A stretch of 64,000 bases of DNA from CBDCUQ01 sp965222835 (GCA_965222835.1 CBDCUQ010000003.1:1178001-1242000); one strand, 5' to 3'. Positions 41,576 through 52,062 are shown, counted from the stretch's first letter. Notes: generated by a model not told the origin, from the sequence alone. Program-made: numbers and translations.

Positions 41576-43983
41576 TGCATCGGACCGCACTCATCGCCCT
41601 TCTTTCCCATTGGTGGTGCCGTCCTGTTCAACTGTTGACGTTCTTCGTGGGCCTCGCCTTGGCGACCGGATTGTGGTCGGCCGTGCAAACAATCAATAAC
41701 GAGGCACGTACGAGCTACGCCCGCGCGGCGGCGATCCTCGGGCACGACCGGCTTGCTCAGCTACAACGAGAGGACGGACGGCCCTTCGACCAGCAGGTGT
41801 ACGTTCGGCTTCGTAAAGGCGGGTGGCTGGTCTCGCCAATTGTCGAGGGCGTGCGGCGCTTCGGAGACGTAAGAGTTCGGCTGCTCGGCTTCGACCCGTT
41901 GACGCTGCCACCTCAAGCGCAGACTCTGCGCGTCTTGGAACAAGGTGCCTTTCGTGACTTCATTGTCGGTCACGGCGTCATTTACGCCGCGCCAGAAACG
42001 GTGGCCAAGCTCAATGGCCATGTGCCGCAAATTCTCCGCGAGACCGCGGATCTCCCGCCAGGATTGGTCTTCACGGACATTGGACAGGCACAGGCGTTGT
42101 TGGATGCGCCGGCTCAGATCTCTCGTCTCATACTGTGGCCCGAACAACCCCTGGGCCAGAAGCCGCTGGGGGAATTGGCCCCCGGGCTGCATCGCAAGGC
42201 GCCAAGCAGTGCCAACGATCTCGCTCGACTGACCGATAGCTTTCATCTGAATCTGACGGCTTTCGGATTTCTTTCTTTTGCAGTTGGTCTCTTTATCGTC
42301 CATTCGACGATTGGCTTGGCGTTTGAGCAGCGGCGTCAGGTCTTTCGCACTCTACGTGCATTGGGGCTACCCACACGTTCTCTCATGGGTCTGTTGCTGG
42401 GAGAACTCCTCCTATTTGCCTTTTTTGCGGGCCTCTTAGGCGTTGGTCTTGGATACCTGACTGCGGGTGCACTTCTACCCGATGTTGCCGCGACATTGCG
42501 GGGGCTCTACGGGGCCAACGTTGATGGATCGGTCACGCTGAGGAGTTCCACTGTCCTCCAAGGGCTCGGGATTGCACTTTTTGGTACGCTGATTGCGGCG
42601 GGCCAGGGGCTTTGGAAGGTCTGGTCTTTGCCGCTCCTGGCATCGGCCCAACCTCAAGCATGGTTGGGCGCCTCCGAACGCATGCTGCGTCTTCAGATAA
42701 CGGCTGCGGTTGTTCTTTTTGCAAGTGCCGCCCTCATCTACATATTCGGCAAGGGCCTCGTTTGGGCCTTTATGCTCCTGGCTGCGCTGCTCTTGGCCTC
42801 CGCGCTCATCTTGCCCTGGCTGTTGATGATCATCGTAAGGTTGGGCCGGCGTATGTCCACGACGCCGCTGGTGGCATGGTTTTGGGCGGACACGCGCCAG
42901 CAGCTATCCGGTCTTTCTCTATCATTGATGGCGCTCCTTCTGGCGCTGGCCGCCAACATTGGCGTTGGAACAATGGTCTCAAGTTTTCGCCAGACCTTTG
43001 TCGGCTGGCTCGACCAGCGGCTGGCCTCTGAGCTTTATGTCACGGCCCGATCAGAACAAGAGGCAGCTGCCATCGAGAGCTGGCTTAGGCCGAAAGCCGA
43101 TGCGGTCCTTCCCATCTGGAGCGTGAAGGCTGAGGTCAAAGACACTCCGGCAACCATTTACGGTTTTGCTGCTCATGCGACGTACCGGGAGAACTGGCCG
43201 CTTCTTTTCGCTGACAAGAATGCATGGGATCAGGTGGCACGGGGAGACGGGGTTCTGGTCAATGAGCAACTGGCCCGCCGTCATGAGCTTGGTCTCGGCG
43301 ATGCGATCACCCTTCCTGGCGCATGGCAGACTCGGATTGCTGGAATTTATTCCGATTATGGCAATCCGTTCGGTCAGGTCATGATTGACATCGACCAGCT
43401 CGTCAATCGCTATCCGGACGCACCGCGTCTTCGTTATGCGGTACGCGTCGAACCTGCCAGGGCGGAGAGGTTAGCGGGGGATATGCGCACCGCCTTCGAC
43501 TTGCCGGAGCAAAACCTCATTGATCAAGCCGCCATGAAGGCCTTGTCGCTGAGTACGTTCGAGCGCACGTTCAAGATTACAGCGGCGCTCAACGTCCTGA
43601 CGCTTGGTATCGCTGGTCTCGCAATATTTGCGAGCCTGCTGACGCTATCGTCGATGCGTATCGTTGACGTTGCACCTGTTTGGGCCATTGGGGTCACGAG
43701 GCTCGACTTGGCCAAGATGGAACTCGGGCGCTGCGTCCTTCTCGCGGCTCTGACAGCAATCTGCGCACTTCCTCTGGGGATCGTGCTCGCTTGGGTGCTG
43801 CTAACCGTAGTGAATGTAGAAGCGTTTGGGTGGCGCCTGCCAATGTACCTCTTTCCTAGCGAATGGCTTCGGCTTGGATTGTTGGCGCTATTTGCAGCTG
43901 CCTTGGCGGCCGCCTGGCCAGCCATACGTCTAGGGCGCATCTCGCCGGCACAGCTTCTAAAGGTTTTTGCCAATGAGCGTTAG
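41572..43983 (+). CDS. ABC transporter permease, FtsX/MacB type
   Basis: The 803-residue inner membrane protein has an N-terminal helix (about 17-37), a large periplasmic domain (about 40-220), a first FtsX helix group (about 225-440), further helices, a second periplasmic domain (about 480-660) and a C-terminal FtsX group (about 680-790, TAALNVLTLGIAGLAIFASLL). This is a tandem arrangement of two FtsX-type halves, as in the fused permeases of this exporter class. It is coupled to the ATPase upstream, and its last codons overlap the AttH-like gene. Confidence 0.9.
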
Positions 43984-45037
43984 GGCGTTGTCGATCTGCC
44001 TCTTTCTGGCGCTCTCTGCCGTAGTGGCTTGGGCACAGGGCTTTGCCGGCTTGGGCTCCAGCGCCGAGGGCTTTTCAGTTCCCAAGCCTGGGACGTTGCT
44101 CAAGTTCCCACAAGATCATGGCCCGCATACGGATTTCCGGATCGAGTGGTGGTATGTCACTGCGAACCTACGCGGGCCGGAATCGGAAAACTACGGTGTC
44201 CAATGGACTCTTTTTCGCGTGGCAGAAGCGCCCTTCGAACGCGGGGGCTGGTCCAGTCCCCAGGTCTGGATGGGGCACGCGGCCGTTACATCGCGGGCGA
44301 AGCATTTCGTAGCCGAACGCTTTGCCAGGGGGGGAATTGGACAGGCCGGTGTTAGGGCCGCTCCGTTCACGGCATGGATCGATAATTGGCAAATGGTCAG
44401 CCGTGCTGAACCGGGTACCGAATCGTTGTCGCGTCTTGATATTCGTGCTGCAGGCGTTGATTTTTCTTATGCCCTGTCGCTCTCGGCTCTTGGCCCGCTG
44501 GTTCTCCACGGACAGGCTGGATATTCGCTAAAGTCGGAAACCGGGCAAGCGAGCTACTATTACTCCCAGCCATTTTACAACGTATACGGAACGCTCAACC
44601 TGCCCAATGGCCCAATCAAAGTTACGGGCGAGGCATGGCTTGATCGCGAATGGTCGTCACAGCCACTGGCCGCCGATCAGACAGGATGGGATTGGTTTTC
44701 GTTGCACTTCGAAACGGGTGAAAAGCTCATGGGATTCCGGCTGCGGAGCGGTGAAGCCGGGTACGTCTCGGCAACCTGGATTGGTGCTGACGGGAGGGTG
44801 GAACCCCAGGAACCCGGTGCTCTTACCGTCACACCATTGGAGACCACCATCGTTGCGGGTCGTCGTGTTCCAACACGTTGGCAGGTCGCCTTGCCGGCCA
44901 AGGGGATCGAGATCGAAACCTGGCCGCTCAACACACAGTCGTGGATGACAACGACGTTTCCCTATTGGGAGGGCCCGATCTTCTTCAGCGGAACAAAGGA
45001 GGGGCGTGGCTATCTCGAAATGACGGGATATGAGTAG
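43973..45037 (+). CDS. AttH/CrtC-like lipocalin-fold protein
   Basis: The 354-residue secreted protein has a signal peptide ending near AWAQ and belongs to the AttH/CrtC (carotenoid 1,2-hydratase-like) superfamily. The conserved DFRIEWWYVTANL opening, NYGVQWTLFR, the VTGEAWLDREWSSQPL motif and WDWFSLHFETGEKLMGFRLR are all visible. Such proteins contain two lipocalin-like barrels and bind hydrophobic ligands. It overlaps the permease by 11 bases. In Agrobacterium attH lies with ABC genes of the same type, so it may bind or present a lipid substrate to the exporter. No carotenoid genes are nearby, so hydratase activity is unlikely. Confidence 0.85.
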   Translation: MSVRALSICLFLALSAVVAWAQGFAGLGSSAEGFSVPKPGTLLKFPQDHGPHTDFRIEWWYVTANLRGPESENYGVQWTLFRVAEAPFERGGWSSPQVWMGHAAVTSRAKHFVAERFARGGIGQAGVRAAPFTAWIDNWQMVSRAEPGTESLSRLDIRAAGVDFSYALSLSALGPLVLHGQAGYSLKSETGQASYYYSQPFYNVYGTLNLPNGPIKVTGEAWLDREWSSQPLAADQTGWDWFSLHFETGEKLMGFRLRSGEAGYVSATWIGADGRVEPQEPGALTVTPLETTIVAGRRVPTRWQVALPAKGIEIETWPLNTQSWMTTTFPYWEGPIFFSGTKEGRGYLEMTGYE

Positions 45038-45195
45038 GAGCAACATAGGGCGGCATTGGAGCACCTTATGCCAATGGTCGCATGCACGGATGGGACTTGG
45101 CTTTCCGCGTGAATGGGTCGAAGGTTGAGGACGTCGTCCCAAACCACACTCTGTATTGCATGCAAACTGGTGTCACCGCACGGACCAAGGAACAC

Positions 45196-45894
45196 ATGGA
45201 CCCACATGACTGGCAGATTGTGCGTTCAACGCCGCTGTTTGGAGCTTTGCCGCAAGAGACGGCCCTGTCCATCATCGGCAACCAAGCCGTACGGAGCTAT
45301 GAAAAGGGATACTCACTTTTTCAACAAGGTGAGCCCGCGGCCTCGTTCTTTGTGGTTCTCGACGGCTGGGTCAAACTGTTCCGTGTAACCCCCGACGGTC
45401 AGGAAGCGGTCGTGGCGGTGTTTCGGCGTGGTGAGACGTTTGCCGAGGCCGCTCTGTTCCTCGGCGGACGTTACCCCGTCAGTGCCGAGGTCGTTGCGCC
45501 GTCCCGGTTGCTGCGTGTTGATGGCGCGGTCTTGCGCCAGCGTATTCGTGAGCAGCCCGACGTGGCGCTCTCGATGCTTGCTTCAGCCTCCTATCATCTC
45601 AAGGCCCTCGTCGAGCAGATTGAGCAAATTAAACTCCTTTCTGCACCGCAGCGTGTGGCCGACTTTCTGATACGGCTTTGTCCGGGTCACGAAGGAGGTT
45701 TTCGAATCGAACTTCCCTATGAAAAGGCACTGATCGCTAGCCGATTGGGCATGAAACCCGAAAGTTTGTCGCGCGCCCTTGCAAAATTGCGGCCCCTGGG
45801 CGTTAGCGTCGATCGCGAGCATGTATCGATTGTCGACGTGGACCTGCTGGTGCGCTTTGTCGAATCCAGTGATCGTGGAGAAGAGGGGTTCTGA
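45196..45894 (+). CDS. Crp/Fnr family regulator of denitrification
   Basis: The 232-residue regulator has an N-terminal cyclic-nucleotide-binding-type domain (SLFQQGEPAASFFVVLDGWVKLFRV, about residues 37-61) and a C-terminal helix-turn-helix (ALIASRLGMKPESLSRALAKL, about residues 177-197). It has only one cysteine, so it lacks the [4Fe-4S] cluster of Fnr and fits the NO-responsive Dnr/NnrR type. It is directly upstream of nnrS-norCBQD, and FNR-like palindromes precede nnrS and nosR, which supports a local regulatory role. The start at 45196 is chosen because AAGG lies about six bases before it; in-frame starts at 45082 and 45160 are possible. Confidence 0.88.
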   Translation: MDPHDWQIVRSTPLFGALPQETALSIIGNQAVRSYEKGYSLFQQGEPAASFFVVLDGWVKLFRVTPDGQEAVVAVFRRGETFAEAALFLGGRYPVSAEVVAPSRLLRVDGAVLRQRIREQPDVALSMLASASYHLKALVEQIEQIKLLSAPQRVADFLIRLCPGHEGGFRIELPYEKALIASRLGMKPESLSRALAKLRPLGVSVDREHVSIVDVDLLVRFVESSDRGEEGF

Positions 45895-45913
45895 CACAGG
45901 TAACGTCATTTGC

Positions 45914-45927
45914 TTGATCGCAGTTAG
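45914..45927 (+). promoter_or_regulatory. FNR/Nnr-like box before nnrS
   Basis: TTGATCGCAGTTAG lies 61 bases before the nnrS start and matches the pattern TTGAY-N4-GTTAR also seen before nosR. The family consensus is TTGAT-N4-ATCAA, so the right half is imperfect. Confidence 0.5.
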
Positions 45928-45988
45928 GCAGAAGGCCGGCGCGGCGTTCTATCCTGGGTACTTCGGAAAGTGCGAAAATGGCAGAACG

Positions 45989-47278
45989 ATGCACACGCAG
46001 TCTCAGATTGAGTTTGACGCTTCGCACAAATCCCTGACGTGGAGCGCACGAACCGAGGCTTTCTTTTCGTACGGCTTCCGGCCGTTCTTTCTTGGCGCAT
46101 CGGTTTACACCGCTCTCATGATGAGCGTATGGCTCGCCGTCGTCGCGACCGCGACGGCCGGTGTGCCGGGGTATTGGCTGCCTGTGTTTGGTTCCGCCAT
46201 CTCCTGGCACGCGCACGAATTGGTATTTGGGTTTGCAGCGGCAGGCATTGCTGGATTTCTTTTGACTGCCGTACCGAATTGGACGGGCGCACTACCGCTT
46301 TCGGGTGCGCCATTAGCCGCACTCTTCCTGGTCTGGTTCGCTGGCCGAATAGCTATGATTCTTTCGGCCGCACTGCCCTATGCCCTGGTTGCCGCGGTCG
46401 ACGTTTTGTTCCTGCCTCTTGTTGGTGGAGCGGCAGCCTATCAATTATTCACGCGCCCAGCCGCGCGAAATCTCGTCTTTCTCCTGATCTTAGCGGCGCT
46501 CACCGCAGGCGATGTGGTCTTCCATGCCGGCGCATCGGGCCTTCTCTCTGTTGATCCATTGGCTGCCGCGCGCTTCAGCCTGTTCGTGGTTGTCAGCATG
46601 ATCGCGATCATTGGCGGGCGCATCATACCGGCTTTTACCCATAATTGGATGCATCTCAACGCCGGCCATGCTCAGATGCCCCGCCGTCTCGCATGGCTTG
46701 ATGCCCTCTCGATCATTTCAATCGTTGTTTTCGCACTGATGTCCCTTGGAGACACGCCGCGGCATTGGCAAGGGCTGGTCGCGGTGATCGCAGCGCTGTC
46801 GAATGGGATTCGATTGTCCCTGTGGCGCGGCTGGGCGACCCGCACAGCGCCTATCGTCTGGATTCTACACATCGGTTACGCCTGGATTGTTATTGGTTTT
46901 TCCCTTTTGGCCGTGTGCGCATTTGTGCCGTCGATCCCTGGGACCCTGGCCATGCACGCCCTCGGGGCCGGAGCCATCGGAACTATGATTTTGGCCGTTA
47001 TGAGCCGGGCTTCGCTCGGCCATACGGGTCGGCCAATCGTTGCAACGCAACAAATTGTCATTGCGTATGTGCTCGTTATCTTGTCTGCCGTTGTGCGGAT
47101 CTTGGGTCCTCTTGCCGTGCCACAGTTCACGTCCGCTGTCCTTGCGCTGGCGGCGCTGGCTTGGATCGCAGCTTATGCACTTTTCGCCGTTGTTTACGCG
47201 CCCATCCTGACAACACCGCGCATCCACTCCAAACTTGCCCAGGCGCAGTCGATCGAGACGCAGGCGGCGGCCAGCTAA
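45989..47278 (+). CDS. nnrS: NnrS family protein
   Basis: The 429-residue integral membrane protein has about twelve hydrophobic helices and the NnrS family start AFFSYGFRPFFLGASVYTALMM. NnrS is a haem- and copper-containing membrane protein that helps cells survive nitrosative stress during denitrification, although its mechanism is not fully known. Several histidines (WHAHELVFGF near residue 75, HNWMHLNAGH near residue 215) are candidate ligands. I chose the ATG at 45989. The gene sits directly upstream of norC with a 75-base gap and downstream of the Crp/Fnr gene. Confidence 0.92.
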   Translation: MHTQSQIEFDASHKSLTWSARTEAFFSYGFRPFFLGASVYTALMMSVWLAVVATATAGVPGYWLPVFGSAISWHAHELVFGFAAAGIAGFLLTAVPNWTGALPLSGAPLAALFLVWFAGRIAMILSAALPYALVAAVDVLFLPLVGGAAAYQLFTRPAARNLVFLLILAALTAGDVVFHAGASGLLSVDPLAAARFSLFVVVSMIAIIGGRIIPAFTHNWMHLNAGHAQMPRRLAWLDALSIISIVVFALMSLGDTPRHWQGLVAVIAALSNGIRLSLWRGWATRTAPIVWILHIGYAWIVIGFSLLAVCAFVPSIPGTLAMHALGAGAIGTMILAVMSRASLGHTGRPIVATQQIVIAYVLVILSAVVRILGPLAVPQFTSAVLALAALAWIAAYALFAVVYAPILTTPRIHSKLAQAQSIETQAAAS

Positions 47279-47353
47279 CCGAAGTCAAGGAGGGCTGGGA
47301 TTGCTCTGCCCATTGTCAAATCTTGATCCAGCCCCTGCCTTTTGGAGGACAGC

Positions 47354-47806
47354 ATGTTAGACGTTCTGACGAAGTCTGCTGCGCGCAACATCTTCTATGG
47401 AGGCAGCATCTTCTTCCTCATCATCTTTTTTGTGCTCACAGGTCAGAGCGTCAGCTACGTCGTCAATGTATCGACGGATGCGGAGGGGCTGACCGAGAGT
47501 GTGGCGCGCGGAAAACGCATCTGGGAGAAGCACGCGTGCATTAACTGCCATACGCTTCTCGGGGAGGGTGCCTACTATGCTCCCGAGCTCGGCAATGTAT
47601 GGGTCCGGTATGGCGGCAAAGATGATCCGGCAGCCGCACGCGAGGGCTTGAAGGCCTGGATGAAGAGCCAGCCAACAAATATTGAGGGGCGCCGGCAAAT
47701 GCCTCAGTTCAACCTCTCGGAGGAGGAACTGGAGGACCTTGTGAACTTTTTCGAGTGGACCAGCCGCATCGACACGCAAGGCTGGCCCCCGAACAACGCC
47801 GGTTGA
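47354..47806 (+). CDS. norC: Nitric oxide reductase cytochrome c subunit
   Basis: The 150-residue membrane-anchored cytochrome receives electrons and passes them to NorB. One N-terminal helix (about residues 14-36) precedes the haem motif CINCH (Cys 62, Cys 65, His 66), with the PxLGNVWVRYGG region after. A methionine late in the sequence (RRQMPQFNLSEEEL) is the likely axial ligand. The start ATG at 47354 follows GGAGGACAGC, a good ribosome site. It is 12 bases before norB. Confidence 0.96.
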   Translation: MLDVLTKSAARNIFYGGSIFFLIIFFVLTGQSVSYVVNVSTDAEGLTESVARGKRIWEKHACINCHTLLGEGAYYAPELGNVWVRYGGKDDPAAAREGLKAWMKSQPTNIEGRRQMPQFNLSEEELEDLVNFFEWTSRIDTQGWPPNNAG

Positions 47807-47818
47807 GGAGATAGCACG

Positions 47819-49186
47819 ATGAAATACGAAAGCCAAAAAATCGCGCTTGCTTACTTCTCAGTCGCGCTGGTTCTGTTTCTCGTTCAAGTCAGCGGCGGAC
47901 TTCTTGCTGGTTATATCTATGTGTTTCCCAACACGTTGTCGGAGCTCCTCCCGTTCAACATCGTGCGCATGCTGCACACCAATTCTCTAATTGTGTGGCT
48001 GTTGCTCGGCTTTTTCGGTGCCGCCTACTATCTCGTGCCAGAGGAAGCGGAGCGGGATATTGAAAGCCCGACGTTGGCGTACTTGCAGCTCCTCATACTC
48101 GTCATAGGTACGGCTGGTGTGGTCGTGACGTATGTGTTCGATCTCTTCCCCGGAAATCCGATTTTTGGAAAAGAGGGACGTGAGTTCCTCGAGCAGCCGC
48201 TTTGGGTCAAGCTCGGCATTGTCGTCGCTGCCCTGATTTTCCTCTACAACATCTCGATGACCGTGCTTAAGGGGCGCAAGACGGCAATCAGCAATGTTCT
48301 GCTTCTCGGTCTTTGGGGTATCGCCATCTTCTTCCTGTTTGCGCTTTACAATCCCGAGAACCTGTCACTCGACAAGATGTTCTGGTGGTACGTCGTGCAT
48401 ATTTGGGTCGAGGGCGTGTGGGAGCTGGTGATGGCAGCGATCCTTGCCTATCTGATGCTGAAACTCACGGGCGTCGATCGCGAAGTCGTTGAAAAGTGGC
48501 TTTACGCCATTGTAGCGCTTTCTCTGTTCACCGGCCTGCTTGGAACCGGACACCATTACTACTGGATTGGCACGCCAGCGTACTGGCAGCCGTTGGGTTC
48601 GATTTTCTCGGCGCTGGAAATTTTGCCGTTCTTTGCAATGGTGCTGTTCACCTTCGCCATGGTTTGGAAGCGGCGGCGTGAGCACCCCAATAATGCTGCG
48701 GTTCTGTGGAGCCTGGGGTGTGCGGTTTTGGCGTTTTTCGGTGCGGGCGTGTGGGGCTTTATGCACACGCTGTCGTTCGTCAACTACTACACGCATGGAA
48801 CGCAGATCACACCGGCACACGGCCACTTGGCGTTCTTCGGTGCTTACGTGTGTCTCAATCTGGCGATTTTCACATACGCAATGCCCAACCTTCTCAATCG
48901 CGAACCCTACAATCAGGTGCTCAATATGGTGAGCTTCTGGGTCATGGCGAGCGGCATGGCGTTCATGACATTTGTCCTCACATTTGCCGGCGTCGTTCAA
49001 ACCCACCTGCAACGCGTACGAGGCGAGGCATTCATGAACGTGCAAGACGAGATTGAACTCTTCATGCAGATGCGTCTTCTCGCTGGTGTCGTCGTTGTCA
49101 TTGGCGTCTTGCTCTATCTCTATGCGATCGGCGTGCCGGGCAAGCGCGAGATGATCGCGCGTGGGGATTTACAGCCAGCGGAGTAA
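47819..49186 (+). CDS. norB: Nitric oxide reductase catalytic subunit
   Basis: The 455-residue inner membrane subunit reduces two NO to N2O at a haem b3-FeB centre. Twelve hydrophobic helices are seen. Key histidines of the haem-copper family are present, including HTNSLIVWLL near the start, HIWVEGVWEL (His plus the FeB Glu pair), GHHYYWIG, and HTLSFVNYYTHGTQITPAHGHLAFFGAY for the remaining ligands. The length fits cNOR. It is followed directly by norQ. Confidence 0.97.
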   Translation: MKYESQKIALAYFSVALVLFLVQVSGGLLAGYIYVFPNTLSELLPFNIVRMLHTNSLIVWLLLGFFGAAYYLVPEEAERDIESPTLAYLQLLILVIGTAGVVVTYVFDLFPGNPIFGKEGREFLEQPLWVKLGIVVAALIFLYNISMTVLKGRKTAISNVLLLGLWGIAIFFLFALYNPENLSLDKMFWWYVVHIWVEGVWELVMAAILAYLMLKLTGVDREVVEKWLYAIVALSLFTGLLGTGHHYYWIGTPAYWQPLGSIFSALEILPFFAMVLFTFAMVWKRRREHPNNAAVLWSLGCAVLAFFGAGVWGFMHTLSFVNYYTHGTQITPAHGHLAFFGAYVCLNLAIFTYAMPNLLNREPYNQVLNMVSFWVMASGMAFMTFVLTFAGVVQTHLQRVRGEAFMNVQDEIELFMQMRLLAGVVVVIGVLLYLYAIGVPGKREMIARGDLQPAE

Positions 49187-49195
49187 GTGTCAGAC

Positions 49196-50014
49196 ATGAC
49201 CTCAATGGCAGACCGGAACGGAGATCAGGCCATTGATGGGGCCATCCCCTATTACCGGCCATCGGGCAACGAGTGCGAGCTGTTCGAGTCCGCGCACCGT
49301 CTGTGCATGCCATTGCTCCTCAAGGGGCCGACGGGCTGCGGCAAGACACGCTTCGTTGCGCATATGGCAGCGCGCCTGGGTCTTCCGCTGTGGACGGTGT
49401 CCTGCCATGACGATTTGACGGCGGCCGATCTTACCGGCCGTTATCTTTTGAAAGGCGGGGAAACCGATTGGTTTGACGGTCCGCTGACACGCGCGGTCCG
49501 CGAAGGCGGCATTTGCTATCTCGACGAAGTCGTCGAGGCCCGCAAGGATGTGACCGTCGTTCTCCATCCGTTGACCGACGATCGCAGGATGCTGCCGCTG
49601 GAGCGAACCGGGGAAACGCTGTCAGCGCCTCAGAGTTTTATGCTCGTGGCTTCTTACAACCCCGGATACCAGAATATTCTGAAATCACTCAAACCCTCGA
49701 CTCGTCAGCGATTTATCTCGATTGATTTTGACTTTCCTCCCCCGGATATCGAGTCTGAGATTGTCGCTAACGAGTCGGGGCTCCCACGTGCGCGGGTCGA
49801 ACCCTTGGTGCGGCTTGCGCATCGGCTTCGGGCGCTTAAGGGGCAGGATATCGAGGAAGGCGTCTCTACGCGGCTCCTTGTTTATTGCGCCAGCCTCATT
49901 GCCAGCGGTGTGAAGCACGAGGATGCCGTTCGTACGGCCATGATCGAGCCGCTCACCGACGACGCCGAGATCAAAGATGGGCTGATGCATGTCGTGGCAG
50001 CCGTGCTTGGATAG
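49196..50014 (+). CDS. norQ: Nitric oxide reductase activation protein NorQ
   Basis: The 272-residue MoxR-type AAA+ ATPase works with NorD to insert the non-haem iron into NorB. Walker A is KGPTGCGKT (about residues 41-49), Walker B ICYLDEVVEAR, and the sensor region SYNPGYQNILKSLKPSTRQRF. I prefer the ATG at 49196 to the GTG at 49187, which directly abuts the norB stop and leaves too little room for the GGAG ribosome site. norD follows after 20 bases. Confidence 0.93.
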   Translation: MTSMADRNGDQAIDGAIPYYRPSGNECELFESAHRLCMPLLLKGPTGCGKTRFVAHMAARLGLPLWTVSCHDDLTAADLTGRYLLKGGETDWFDGPLTRAVREGGICYLDEVVEARKDVTVVLHPLTDDRRMLPLERTGETLSAPQSFMLVASYNPGYQNILKSLKPSTRQRFISIDFDFPPPDIESEIVANESGLPRARVEPLVRLAHRLRALKGQDIEEGVSTRLLVYCASLIASGVKHEDAVRTAMIEPLTDDAEIKDGLMHVVAAVLG

Positions 50015-50034
50015 CAACTGCCGAGGCGCCCGCC

Positions 50035-51966
50035 ATGGATCTTCTGCACCTCCTCGAACCTGAAGAGTCGATCGGGAAACTTTGGCATCGCGCGGTGGGG
50101 CGCGGATCGACCACGCCGCATTTTCCGGATGAAGCTGTAAAATTCGAGGACGTCGTGGGCCGGCTGCGAATTTTCTTTCGCGGCCTCGGTGGAGATGCGG
50201 GTGTCGAACTCAAGTCCGCGGTCCCGGAAGTTTCGCATCACCGGCTGACCCGCCGACTTCGCCTGGGCAAACGCGCCGAACGCTTAGGGCGCGCCCGTTT
50301 CAACGGTGAACGGCTGAGCTTGCCCGATTCAATCGATTTTTTTCCCCACAAGGCGCAAAACGAAGCGCTCTACTTCTGGCTCGCCGCGTGGAGTGTTGCC
50401 GCGGGTCATTCACGCCCAACCGCTTCGGGCGATGCGATGCGCAATGACCTCTCGCGTATTGAGGACGCGGCTCGGGCAACGGCGACTGTTCTCAAAGCGT
50501 TTCCCGGCCTTGTGCGTACCTATGAATCCTTACGCGCGGCAACACTTGCGCTTCGGCCGGAACGACGACTTCCGCCCGCGGAAGCTTACGTTGAGACCGA
50601 GATCCTCCGGCAGCTTTCCGTCTCCTACTTGGATAACGGGTGTGACCGCGACATGTGCACCGCGTCACTAACTCCGCCTAACGACGAGACTCCTGCTGGT
50701 TACCGTTCCTTTTTTCCGGTCCCCCTTTGGGGAGAGGTTGAAAGCTGGAGCGCATCGACTTCCACGGGAAGCCGGGAAGAGGATCCGGGTGGCGGCCGAA
50801 CGCCGAGCGGTGACCAGAAAAGCCGCAGGGCGAGACGGCGGGCCTCTGATCAGGTCGAAAGAAAAGCCGGGTTTTTCGTCCACCGGTTTGAAAAGGTTCT
50901 GACCTGGACCGAGTTTATGAACCTGCATCGCGACGTCGAAGACGATGAGGAAGAAAGCGCGCGCAAAGCTGCCGACGACCACGACGAAATCGGTATCGGG
51001 AACCTAAAGAAGAAATCCGCAACGCGGCTCGCAATTGATCTCGATCTGGCGCCTTCGGATGTCGATATCGAAAGACTGTCAGACGCCCACACCTACCCCG
51101 AGTGGGACTTTCGCCGGCAAGCCTTGCTTCCAGATCAGGTCCGCATTCTGGAACTTTCTGGAGATCAGGCACCTGTCAGTTTGGATTGGGAGCCGAGTCC
51201 CAAAGTCACCCGGCGGATCAGGTCCGTGCGACGTCAATTCGAGGCGCTGCGACCGAAGCGGGAGATTCTCAACCGTCAGTTCGACGGTCATGACCTCGAC
51301 ATGGATGAATTCATACGTTCGCACACCGACATAAAGGCAGAAGGACAAGGTTCTGACCGGATCTACCGCCAAGCCCGCGATCAGGCTCGCGATCTCTCGG
51401 TGGCCGTCTTGATCGACACATCGCGGTCGACCGAGAGTTTCGTGGAAGATCGACCTGTTATCGACATCGCGCGCGAGGCGCTCGTTGCCCTTTCCGAGGG
51501 CTTGGATGCTTGTGGTGACCGGTCCGCCATCTTTTCGTTTTCCTCCATCAGGCGCACGCGCGTCTTTGTCACCAGGCTTAAGGACTTCGATGAGCCCTCG
51601 AGCCGCCAAGTGAGGGCGCGTATCGCGGCCTTGCGATCCGGATTCTACACGCGTCTTGGCGCCGCCATTCGGCACGTTTCAGCAGCATTGGCGGAACAGC
51701 CATCGCGCAAGCGCCTGCTTCTGGTCCTGACCGACGGCAAGCCGAATGATCTTGATCACTACGAAGGCCGATACGGAATAGAGGATACGCGTAAAGCGAT
51801 CCTTGAGGCACGCCGAATTGGTCAAGCCGTCTTTGGCATTACAATTGATAGTAAAGCACAGAGCTACTTTCCTCACATATTCGGTGCGGGTGGTTTTGCA
51901 ATTCTGAACCGGCCATCGCGGCTCACGGCGGCGTTACCAAAGCTTTACCGGCATTTGGTCGCCTAA
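50035..51966 (+). CDS. norD: Nitric oxide reductase activation protein NorD
   Basis: The 643-residue protein has a C-terminal von Willebrand A domain with the MIDAS motif AVLIDTSRSTES (about residues 456-467) and an acidic, disordered middle (about 265-340). It partners with NorQ in activating NorB. The start ATG at 50035 (MDLLHLLEPEESIGKLWHRAV) gives the family N-terminus, so the open frame from 49885 is longer than needed. A VWA-type end with LTDGKPNDLDHYEGRYGIEDTRKA is complete. It ends the nor cluster. Confidence 0.92.
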   Translation: MDLLHLLEPEESIGKLWHRAVGRGSTTPHFPDEAVKFEDVVGRLRIFFRGLGGDAGVELKSAVPEVSHHRLTRRLRLGKRAERLGRARFNGERLSLPDSIDFFPHKAQNEALYFWLAAWSVAAGHSRPTASGDAMRNDLSRIEDAARATATVLKAFPGLVRTYESLRAATLALRPERRLPPAEAYVETEILRQLSVSYLDNGCDRDMCTASLTPPNDETPAGYRSFFPVPLWGEVESWSASTSTGSREEDPGGGRTPSGDQKSRRARRRASDQVERKAGFFVHRFEKVLTWTEFMNLHRDVEDDEEESARKAADDHDEIGIGNLKKKSATRLAIDLDLAPSDVDIERLSDAHTYPEWDFRRQALLPDQVRILELSGDQAPVSLDWEPSPKVTRRIRSVRRQFEALRPKREILNRQFDGHDLDMDEFIRSHTDIKAEGQGSDRIYRQARDQARDLSVAVLIDTSRSTESFVEDRPVIDIAREALVALSEGLDACGDRSAIFSFSSIRRTRVFVTRLKDFDEPSSRQVRARIAALRSGFYTRLGAAIRHVSAALAEQPSRKRLLLVLTDGKPNDLDHYEGRYGIEDTRKAILEARRIGQAVFGITIDSKAQSYFPHIFGAGGFAILNRPSRLTAALPKLYRHLVA

Positions 51967-52048
51967 GAGACGGTGCGATGTGCTCTGCGTCGGCATTAAG
52001 ATGCGACGACGCAGTGACATCCTGTCATCGTGGCCAACGGCAAGATTC

Positions 52049-52062
52049 TTGACCAATGTTAA
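52049..52062 (+). promoter_or_regulatory. FNR/Nnr-like box before nosR
   Basis: TTGACCAATGTTAA, a near-palindrome of the TTGAY-N4-RTCAA class with one mismatch, lies 80 bases before the nosR start in the 175-base gap after norD. This position fits activation of the nos operon. Confidence 0.65.

Noticed and set aside
45156..45165. Palindrome TTGCATGCAA before the Crp/Fnr gene as an operator
   Set aside because: It is ten bases long, shorter than the 14-base family site, and may lie inside the coding frame if an earlier start is used.
47300..47353. FNR-type box before norC
   Set aside because: The sequence TTGTCAAATCTTGATC contains half-sites in the wrong orientation and spacing (TCAA-N3-TTGA).
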